DNA from: Haloplanus salinarum
GTDB lineage: Archaea; Halobacteriota; Halobacteria; Halobacteriales; Haloferacaceae
Assembly (NCBI RefSeq): GCF_024498175.1
Contig: NZ_CP101823.1
Span: 682,001 to 746,000, forward strand
DNA: 64,000 nt
Direction of reading: 5' to 3'
Under the pieces are notes generated by a model that saw only the letters and a list, made by a program, of their open reading frames with translations, was not told the origin of the DNA and made no database searches. Within the stretch, counting starts at the first letter, position 1. Each line of letters starts with the position of its first letter. Below, piece by piece: positions 58,291-64,000 of the stretch. Position numbers and translations under genes: made by a program.

Positions 58291-60187
58291 GAAGTTGAGA
58301 CTACAGCAGGTTTAGCGGGGCTGTGATGCGTGGTTTCGGGCGAATCGATAGTAGAACCTGCTTCAGATCTCTCTCCAAACGATCATTCTTGTTGAGATAG
58401 AAACTAATTCGGAGTGTTTCCGTGGCCTCGGATAGTGTAGCCACTCAGACGCTTCGCTAACCCAGACGGAGTGTCTCTCTCCCCGACTCCGGTTTCCTTC
58501 TTCAGCAGCGTCAGCGTATTGTCGGCTGTCACAATGGGCGAGTGCTCGTACTCTCCAGTCAACTCCACCTGCACGAGTAGATCGACTGCTCGCCAAATCG
58601 AGTACAGCAGACACGCGAACGCGAAGTAGAAGAACCGCAGTCCAAAATCCTTCGACGTCGTGGCGGCCATGAATCGCTTGATCGACTTGTAGCCGCTTTC
58701 GATCTCCCACCGGTAGCCATACTCGGTGAGGTGGCCGGTCCCCCCGTTCGTCATAAACACTGAGTACTGCCGGTGGTCGTCGTGCTCTGTGTTCTTTTTG
58801 CGGCGATAGATCAGCGTCGTCTCGTGCCACTTGTTCTGTCCGAGATGCAATTTCCGATCAGTTTCGTATCGGTCCTTTCCCCGTTTGAGGAGGCGCTTGG
58901 CCTGGGCTTTCTCGCTGGTCTGCATCCGCTTGGGAACGACGTACGACAGGCCACGCTGGCTGAGCATTTCCAGGACCTGCTGGCTGTCGAACTCTCGGTC
59001 CATCAGTACGTTATCGACGTGAACCAGCTCCTCGGCTGAATCCAAGAGGTCCTTGACGATTTCCAAGCGGGACTCCCCCTTCCGAACTGGCCGTGCGTCC
59101 AGTACAATCGGAACGGCATTCCCTACTAACTGGACGGTAGCCCACTGATAGGCGTACTCGTCAGTCTTCTCCTTCGTCCCGATGATCTCGTCTTCGTGGC
59201 CCGTTCTATCACCGGTGAAGGGGTCAGCCTCGGTGATATCGATGGCGACGATCCCGGCTCGGAAGAACTCCTCTGTCTCCGCGACTTCGCTCAGGAGCCT
59301 GTTGACGGCCTGTCGGTACATCTCGCGGATTCCTGATACTGAAAGGTCACGAATGTGCTCTCGGTGGGCGTGGCCCAACGGCGTCTGATCCCGAGTCGAT
59401 TCGTAGACGAAACTGCGAGCCCCTTCATTAGCAGCCAATCTCTCGCGAAGCCCCAGATACGTCTGTAAGTCCCAGTAGGCGTTCTCGTGGATTGCACATC
59501 CGTCGCCACGATTTAGTGAGAACGCCGGGAAAACGACGCGGCTGACGTGATCGGTGATCGTTGCCGCCTCGTTGAGGATAGCTTGATCGTCTGGGTCTGG
59601 TTCGTCCTCTTCGTCACCGTGAGATGGGAGGTGCCGTTCTGGTTCGCGCGGAACAGCGACATCTGCGTTCTGGGCTTTAATCAGTATGGTCCGCGCAGCT
59701 GTCTCGACGGTACTGCGAAGCTCGGCAGTGAACCGTTCGTGCCAACTGCGCCATAGCGTCGACTGGTCCGGAACACTCGCCAAGCCCAACTGCTCACTGA
59801 GTGCTGAGCGGCACTCGAGGTGCTCAACGAGGGCAGTTTCGTGGTCCCATCCGTAGAGTTCTTTCAGCAGAAACAGACGAAACAGCGTCGCCATTTTGTA
59901 GCTCGTTGAGCCCGTGTACTGATCGTGGGCGTCAAACCGGACATATGCGAGCGGCAACGAGTGGACGAATGATTCGACTACCTCGTGTTCATTGTGGCTG
60001 AACCATGTTTCCGCGACGGTACGAATATCCGATTCCAACGCAGGAAGCGAAGAGCGATCGAACAGCGGCGTGGACTCGTATACAGGCCAGTTGGCGTAGG
60101 TCCGTTGTGCAATCTGTTGGAAAACAGTGCGGCGAGACTCACGTGTTGAGGGCACGAAAGAACGGTGATTACGACACGTTCAAGAAT
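58291..60187 (-). mobile_element. IS4-type insertion sequence, copy 3
   Basis: This 1.9-kb full element is in the same orientation as copy 1. The left end begins GAAGTTGAGACTACAGC at 58291 and matches copy 1 for about 40 bases. The right end near 60165-60187 (TTACGACACGTTCAAGAAT) is an imperfect complement. Ends are approximate. Copies 1 and 3 are direct repeats 19.5 kb apart. Confidence 0.75.
58404..60155 (-). CDS. IS4-superfamily DDE transposase (copy 3)
   Basis: This is a 583-residue protein, 25 residues longer at the C-terminus than copy 1 but otherwise very similar. Catalytic residues are visible in GIVAIDITEADPFTG, VHVDNVLMDREFDS and YGYRWEIESGYKSIK. The start MPSTRESRRTVFQQIA matches the other copies. 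The intact frame suggests an active transposase. Confidence 0.92.
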   Translation of the reverse strand: MPSTRESRRTVFQQIAQRTYANWPVYESTPLFDRSSLPALESDIRTVAETWFSHNEHEVVESFVHSLPLAYVRFDAHDQYTGSTSYKMATLFRLFLLKELYGWDHETALVEHLECRSALSEQLGLASVPDQSTLWRSWHERFTAELRSTVETAARTILIKAQNADVAVPREPERHLPSHGDEEDEPDPDDQAILNEAATITDHVSRVVFPAFSLNRGDGCAIHENAYWDLQTYLGLRERLAANEGARSFVYESTRDQTPLGHAHREHIRDLSVSGIREMYRQAVNRLLSEVAETEEFFRAGIVAIDITEADPFTGDRTGHEDEIIGTKEKTDEYAYQWATVQLVGNAVPIVLDARPVRKGESRLEIVKDLLDSAEELVHVDNVLMDREFDSQQVLEMLSQRGLSYVVPKRMQTSEKAQAKRLLKRGKDRYETDRKLHLGQNKWHETTLIYRRKKNTEHDDHRQYSVFMTNGGTGHLTEYGYRWEIESGYKSIKRFMAATTSKDFGLRFFYFAFACLLYSIWRAVDLLVQVELTGEYEHSPIVTADNTLTLLKKETGVGERDTPSGLAKRLSGYTIRGHGNTPN

Positions 60188-60386
60188 CTCATCAGTGTTG
60201 TATGCTCTTCATGAAATCAACTCGTATAGAGTGGGCTCTACTCCCAAGCACTTCATCCCATATCATCGAACGGCATATTTCGACAACAGAAACAACAGCT
60301 ACTACCAGGATCCATCGTAACCAGTTATCAAAGAGATAATTTCGATTATTGTTAGAAAGTGAGAACAGTGCATTTCTTTCATTACT

Positions 60387-60818
60387 ATGTCGTTAGCACC
60401 ATCAATTGTGACTGCCCAATCAGCTACACGGCAGGGAGAATCGATATTTAACCCCCCATCGAATCCAGTTGGGTATCTCGCAATCCTTGCAGCGTTGGTT
60501 ACCGGAGTAATACACCTCCTGTTGGGACCGCGCGTGATGGGTTTCAGTCAGTTAATGGGGATCTTGTTCATCCTGAATGGACTCGGATTTTTGGGTGGGG
60601 CTGTATTATATGTGACATCATACTGGCAGAGGGAACTGTATCTCGTTGCAGCGGGCTATGCCATCGTGACAGTAATCGCGCTGTTTGTCTTCCAAGGGTT
60701 CAGCCTCGATGCTTTCTATATGCAGGGCTCACTCAATCCGATGGCTGTCGGATCAAAAGCTGCTGAGCTCGTCCTTGCGGCCTGTGCAAGCTATCTGTAC
60801 ACGCAGGTCACGCCCTGA
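60387..60818 (+). CDS. Hypothetical membrane protein
   Basis: This 143-residue protein has four membrane helices: VGYLAILAALVTGVIHLLLGP, MGILFILNGLGFLGGAVLYV, LYLVAAGYAIVTVIALFVFQG and KAAELVLAACASYLYTQV. The composition is noticeably lower in GC than in the neighbours, and it lies next to IS copy 3, so it may be recently acquired. An AT-rich block upstream (60330-60360) could be the promoter. No function is known to me. Confidence 0.7.
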   Translation: MSLAPSIVTAQSATRQGESIFNPPSNPVGYLAILAALVTGVIHLLLGPRVMGFSQLMGILFILNGLGFLGGAVLYVTSYWQRELYLVAAGYAIVTVIALFVFQGFSLDAFYMQGSLNPMAVGSKAAELVLAACASYLYTQVTP

Positions 60819-60885
60819 TTGTTGTAGAAAATTAAAACGCACCACCGCCGTGGGAGAACTCGGGACCGGGTTCAGGATTCTTGCC

Positions 60886-61035
60886 TCACTCGTGAGGACG
60901 TCGTTCGAGTGTAATCTCTCCGATACCTGCCCTTGCGGAACAATTGGGACAGGCATACACACGACCGGTCTCATCACCAAATACCCGAATAAATCGTTCA
61001 GAGACGTGTTTGCCGCAGTTTTCACACACTGGCAT
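60886..61035 (-). CDS. Small zinc-finger protein (DUF7563-like)
   Basis: This 49-residue protein starts MPVCENCGKHVSERFIRVFG and contains VYACPNCSARAG: two CxxC pairs 25 residues apart, forming a zinc ribbon. It resembles the small haloarchaeal DUF7563 zinc-finger family. The start (61035) overlaps the end of the DCC-like gene by 14 bases, so it is probably co-transcribed. It is too short for automatic calls with a high length cut-off. The role is unknown; nucleic-acid or protein binding is likely. Confidence 0.8.
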   Translation of the reverse strand: MPVCENCGKHVSERFIRVFGDETGRVYACPNCSARAGIGEITLERRPHE

Positions 61036-61540
61036 ATGTCTCTCTCACTGCTGATTGGCGCGATTCTCCCGTCCCGAGGGTACTGTAAACATTCCGGACG
61101 AAGTTATCATACTTCGCCGTTGCAGCGTCACTGAGCGAACGAGTGCCACCGAGGTTGGCGGCGTATCGTGTCGAACCAACGGCTACGCACATCGTGTCAG
61201 CGATACGCTCAAACTTGTCTTCGACAAGGTCCTGAACGAACGTCGAGAGACTAGCACGGCCGCACAACTCACCGGCAGCAGCCTGACCGAGCCACATTTG
61301 GTCTGCAGTCACTTCGACAAATGCCAGTGTAAACGGTGGCTCGTCGAACTGGGCAGTGAGGAACTGCTGTGCAGCATCACCGTTCCACGCGAGGACACCG
61401 ACTTTAGGGAGTCGCCGGAGTACCGACGCTGCTGCCGAACAGAATGGATACCCCCCATCGAAGATGAGGACTGCTTCGTACGCTGGCTCTACGCGGTCTC
61501 GATCTGCTGTTTGGGCCGGCTGTGAGTCGTTTGTACTCAT
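61022..61540 (-). CDS. DCC-family (DUF393-like) thiol oxidoreductase-like protein, active-site Cys lost
   Basis: This is a 172-residue protein of thioredoxin-like fold. The family start YEAVLIFDGGYPFCSAAASVLRRLPKVGVLAW should have DGxCxxC; here the first Cys is Tyr (GGYPFC). The rest fits (WLGQAAAGELC, FVQDLVEDKFERIADTMC). Without the CxxC pair it cannot be a standard dithiol oxidoreductase, though one Cys remains. It follows the ferredoxin gene by 8 bases and precedes the zinc-finger gene, all on the same strand. Confidence 0.75.
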   Translation of the reverse strand: MSTNDSQPAQTADRDRVEPAYEAVLIFDGGYPFCSAAASVLRRLPKVGVLAWNGDAAQQFLTAQFDEPPFTLAFVEVTADQMWLGQAAAGELCGRASLSTFVQDLVEDKFERIADTMCVAVGSTRYAANLGGTRSLSDAATAKYDNFVRNVYSTLGTGESRQSAVRETYASV

Positions 61541-61548
61541 AGGTCCGT

Positions 61549-61932
61549 CTAGCCGTTCAGTTTTGAGTTGCCTGGCGGTCGGTCGTTAGCGGCTCTAAAT
61601 TCGAGGAAATCGTCGTGTTGGTCAACGACAATGGTCGTGTCAGTCCGTGGCTTTGCAGTGCAGGGCAGTATGTAGCCGGCCTCGTCGTCCTCGTCGTAGT
61701 ACCGACGCGCGTTCGGGTGGACAACGTCGCCGTCGACGAGGCGGGCAGCACAGGTAGTGCACCAGCCCTGCTGACAGTCGGCCGGCAGCCACACACCCGC
61801 CGAACGCGCGGTCGCGAGGATCGTCTCGTCTGTGCCCACTTCGAGATCGTAGGTCTCACCGGCCTCGTCCAGCGACGAGCCCTCGGGGACCACGATCGTG
61901 ACGGTCCACATTTCGTTCGACGATTGTGTCAT
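61549..61932 (-). CDS. [2Fe-2S] ferredoxin
   Basis: This 127-residue plant-type ferredoxin has the cluster motif ADCQQGWCTTCAARL (C-x4-C-x2-C) near 52-63 and the fourth Cys in GYILPCTAKP near 90. N- and C-terminal extensions are acidic, but it lacks the large halophilic insertion of the main haloarchaeal ferredoxin. It lies between the ferritin-like gene and the DCC-like gene. It may reduce ferritin iron or donate to a thiol system; this is inference from neighbours. Confidence 0.88.
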   Translation of the reverse strand: MTQSSNEMWTVTIVVPEGSSLDEAGETYDLEVGTDETILATARSAGVWLPADCQQGWCTTCAARLVDGDVVHPNARRYYDEDDEAGYILPCTAKPRTDTTIVVDQHDDFLEFRAANDRPPGNSKLNG

Positions 61933-61968
61933 GACAGTGGGTTGGGGTGGGAGCGTCGACTATTGAGG

Positions 61969-62628
61969 TCAGGCCGAGTCGTTGAACCGGTTGTTCGTCG
62001 AGTAAGGCGCGTCGCCGGGTTCGCCGCGGGCGAAGTGGCCGGCCGGGTTGATCTCGTCGTCCCGTTCCTTGCTTAGTAGCTCGATGAACCAAGCTTCGTG
62101 GTCCATCTCCTCGTTGAGGATCCGCTGGGCCATGTCGTAGGTGCGTGGATCGGCACCACGGGTCATGTCACAGATCTCGCTCCATGTCCGGATGGCACAC
62201 CGCTCTGCCTCCAGCAACACTTCAAGAATGTCCTCTACCTCCAACTCGGACGTGTCGAACCCGCCGCTGTCGTCCATCGGCGTCGGCACTTCAGCGTCGG
62301 GACAGGAGGCTCGATCCGCGAAATCGCGGATATCGTTGGGCAACGACCCTTCGAGTTCGTAGATCCGAGGCACGACAAGTTCGAAGTGTGCCCGATCTTC
62401 GAGACGCGCGTCTTCGGTGATCTCCTTGTAGTCTTCCTCACCAGCGAGATGCATTCGCAGATTGGTGTAGTAGTAGTAGGTCGTGAACTCCGCACCGATG
62501 GCGTCGATCAGTTTTTCGCGGAGCTCCTCGGGATCGAGTCCGCGCTCACGGATTACCTCCATGCCGACTCGTTTGCTCGTGTCACCCGGTTCGACGGTTC
62601 CGGTGGCGTGGGATTTCTCTTCAGACAT
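61969..62628 (-). CDS. Ferritin-like (Dps/DUF-type) diiron protein
   Basis: This 219-residue four-helix protein has [27 protein letters not shown] (first helix, with Glu ligand), [40 protein letters not shown] and [16 protein letters not shown] (ExxH). The Glu and ExxH pairs fit a ferritin-like diiron site, similar to haloarchaeal DPS-like proteins. I chose ATG 62628 ([10 protein letters not shown]); an in-frame start at 62682 lies within the AT-rich promoter. It is the first gene of the redox group on this strand. Confidence 0.85.
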   Translation of the reverse strand: MSEEKSHATGTVEPGDTSKRVGMEVIRERGLDPEELREKLIDAIGAEFTTYYYYTNLRMHLAGEEDYKEITEDARLEDRAHFELVVPRIYELEGSLPNDIRDFADRASCPDAEVPTPMDDSGGFDTSELEVEDILEVLLEAERCAIRTWSEICDMTRGADPRTYDMAQRILNEEMDHEAWFIELLSKERDDEINPAGHFARGEPGDAPYSTNNRFNDSA

Positions 62629-62734
62629 CGCATGTCGTACAAGGATGGGATTATACATCAGATTAGTTTTGTCCTGCGACAACTATAGTTTTGAATTCCG
62701 AAATGTGTTGTTGAGTGGTATGAGTGGAAAGGTC

Positions 62735-62742
62735 GAGTGTCA
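62735..62742 (+). repeat. 8-bp target-site duplication, left
   Basis: GAGTGTCA directly precedes the left end of the IS6-type element and is repeated exactly at 63442-63449. Confidence 0.9.
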
Positions 62743-63441
62743 GGTCGCGTTAACTTTGGCATCGATTCCACCAGACGGCGAGGGCTTGGAGCCACGATTC
62801 TGCGGTCGTCGGCTCCACGTGGCTGAACGTATTTGAAAACGAAGAGGTTCGTCGTTTTACTTCTCTAAATAGACGTTCGACAGCATTCCGATTGCCATGG
62901 AGTTCGTATCTGCAATCGAGGCCGTGTCGATCGAGGGCAGTTTTGAGCCACTGAGCATCGTCGACGAGAAACACGGCGGTTTCGACGTCGTGTTTCTCAC
63001 GTAATTCACTCAGGAAGATTTCGGTGAGACCGGTCGTATACGTGCTAAAGAGCCGGATATGAAGGAATGTGTTCGTTTCAGGATCGATGGCGGCGTACAG
63101 CCAGTATTGCTGATCGTTGATTCGAATCACAGTTTCGTCGAGTGCAACGTGATTCGGGCTCGCACCGCCTTCGGGCTGTAGATCGGCCTTCTGTACCCAG
63201 TTGTGGACGGCCGTTCGAGAGCGTTCGACACCCAACCTCTCAAGAATCGAGATGGTATTCGAAAGTGATAGTCCTGCCACGTGCATCTGAATACCGAGTC
63301 GCATCGCGAACTCGGGTGTCCGCTGACGCTCCACAAAATCTAATTCGATCCAGTCGCTATCGTCGCTGAGGCGTGTGATTTCTGGCATAGAGCACTACGA
63401 AATCATCACGCCTCACTCTTCACGCTTAACTTGACACGACC
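62743..63441 (-). mobile_element. IS6-type insertion sequence (699 bp), intact
   Basis: The element starts GGTCGCGTTAACTTTG and ends, on the complementary strand, GGTCGTGTCAAGTTAAG: imperfect terminal inverted repeats. It is flanked by an exact 8-bp duplication (GAGTGTCA), the usual size for IS6. A single transposase gene fills it. The length fits small haloarchaeal IS6 elements of the ISH14/ISH15 type. Confidence 0.9.
62750..63388 (-). CDS. IS6-family DDE transposase
   Basis: This 212-residue transposase has an N-terminal HTH (GLSLSNTISILERLGVERSRTAVHNWVQKA) and a DDE core: HVALDETVIRIN (first Asp), AVFLVDDAQWLKTAL (second Asp) and ELHGNRNAVERLFREVKRRTSSF (Glu). All catalytic residues are present and the element has a clean target duplication, so it may be active. 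The start is ATG 63388. Confidence 0.93.
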   Translation of the reverse strand: MPEITRLSDDSDWIELDFVERQRTPEFAMRLGIQMHVAGLSLSNTISILERLGVERSRTAVHNWVQKADLQPEGGASPNHVALDETVIRINDQQYWLYAAIDPETNTFLHIRLFSTYTTGLTEIFLSELREKHDVETAVFLVDDAQWLKTALDRHGLDCRYELHGNRNAVERLFREVKRRTSSFSNTFSHVEPTTAESWLQALAVWWNRCQS

Positions 63442-63449
63442 GAGTGTCA
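63442..63449 (+). repeat. 8-bp target-site duplication, right
   Basis: GAGTGTCA follows the right end of the IS6-type element directly and is identical to the left copy at 62735-62742. Confidence 0.9.
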
Positions 63450-63521
63450 AAGTATCAACTAGCAGCGCTCGTCTTTATTCTCAGCACACGTCGATGAAGC
63501 GGGTCAGTCCGTCAGGAGCGT

Positions 63522-64000
63522 TCAGTTATTCCGCCGGAGGTTTTTTTCACGCAGTTCGTCGCTCGCGTGCCACACCCGAGGACGAAGGCCAAGGAGAATC
63601 GCACCGAGCATAAGGAGTCCAACTAATCCCGTGACGACGGCTCCTGGGATGATACCGACCCGAGCACTCGCGGGCCACGTATCGCCGGCAAACGCCGTAA
63701 CGCGCAACAACCACGCTCCATTCAAAATAATGAAGAGCGGCAAGTACACCCGGCGGAGTCGATGGGCAATTGCCTCCTCCATCGTAATTTTGAGCGTCGG
63801 ACGCGCGTAATCCGACGCAAGTTTCTGGCGCCACTGTTGATCCTCAAGCGATCGGTTTGGATCGAGACCAGGCGCCCAGACGTTTTGCTGGAGTGAACGA
63901 ACCCGACTCCGCCAGATATCGTATGCCCGGTATCGGCGTGCCTCGATGCTGAGGAACAATCCCACCGCGGCGTTTCCGATGAGAATGACGTAATGTGGGT
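63522..64000 (-). CDS. DUF2270 membrane protein (N-terminus beyond the window)
   Basis: The frame is open through the last base of the window, so the protein is partial here. The visible 150-odd residues have a helix GNAAVGLFLSIEARRYRAYDIWRSRVRSLQQNV, a soluble part WRQKLASDYARPTLKI, the typical RLRRVYLPLFIILNGAWLLRVTAF and a last helix IIPGAVVTGLVGLLMLGAILL. This order matches DUF2270 predicted membrane proteins. The IS6 element is inserted about 70 bases downstream of its stop. Confidence 0.85.
   Translation of the reverse strand, partial: PHYVILIGNAAVGLFLSIEARRYRAYDIWRSRVRSLQQNVWAPGLDPNRSLEDQQWRQKLASDYARPTLKITMEEAIAHRLRRVYLPLFIILNGAWLLRVTAFAGDTWPASARVGIIPGAVVTGLVGLLMLGAILLGLRPRVWHASDELREKNLRRNN

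Noticed and set aside
57965-58315. A 116-codon plus-strand gene before IS copy 3
   Set aside because: It runs into the IS end, shows no domain, and codon use is not typical; I could not support it.

Overview
The window is from a high-GC haloarchaeon, most likely its main chromosome. The evidence is very acidic proteins, strong GC3 bias, short or leaderless starts behind TATA boxes, halo-specific families (Bat-type HTH_10 regulator, DUF5518, DUF3209, DUF5805, DUF2270), and core genes such as NOP5, fibrillarin, archaeal CoaD and a tRNA-Leu. The genus cannot be fixed from this stretch.

Layout. 1-9.7 kb is mostly housekeeping: the tail of a sensor kinase, a small membrane protein, a Bat-like regulator, a tRNA-Leu(UAG) followed by two extra copies of its own 3' end, a TFB-like cyclin-box protein, CoaD, a winged-helix regulator, gamma-glutamylcysteine ligase, PadR, TenA, the fibrillarin-NOP5 pair and an enolase-superfamily enzyme. 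9.7-30.6 kb is one large cobalamin island. It has an ECF-type cobalt uptake set (cbiMNQO, minus strand), then cobA, cbiT-cbiL-cbiF-cbiG-two CbiH proteins-a 3Fe-4S-type ferredoxin-a LAGLIDADG-like protein-cbiX-DUF3209-a beta-propeller on the plus strand, a ChlI/ChlD fusion on the minus strand, and cobN-cbiC-cbiE-cbiA on the plus strand. Most genes overlap by 1-8 bases, so they form tight operons. Both an early-insertion chelatase (CbiX) and a CobN/ChlID chelatase are present; no cbiD or cbiJ is seen. Similar sequence elements lie in front of cobA, cbiT, cobN and chlID.

30.6-38.7 kb is a signalling and maintenance block: a REC-PAS-LOV histidine kinase with the photoactive-cysteine motif, a membrane histidine kinase with an Rcp1-type response regulator, a REC-kinase whose ATPase domain carries a 45-bp tandem repeat, a 38-residue zinc ribbon, a tyrosine recombinase with a DUF5805 partner, and a YedK/HMCES-type protein.

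38.8-60.2 kb is an accessory region bracketed by two full-length, same-strand copies of a 1.9-kb IS4-type element, with a third decayed copy inside. It carries decayed fragments of information-processing genes (XPB helicase, a Cdc48-like AAA ATPase, a GINS-like protein), a DsbA-like protein with two GCxxC membrane proteins, and a cytochrome c maturation System I set (ccmF, ccmG-like, ccdA, ccmC, ccmD, ccmB, ccmA, ccmE). Within the set is a diheme cytochrome of the thiosulfate dehydrogenase (TsdA) type, followed by a TauE/SafE-type transporter and an unusual Nramp-like protein. Together these suggest a haloarchaeal island for thiosulfate oxidation and assembly of its c-type cytochrome. 60.2-64 kb holds a small redox/iron group (zinc ribbon, DCC-like protein, [2Fe-2S] ferredoxin, ferritin-like protein), an intact IS6-type element with an 8-bp target duplication, and a partial DUF2270 membrane protein running off the end.
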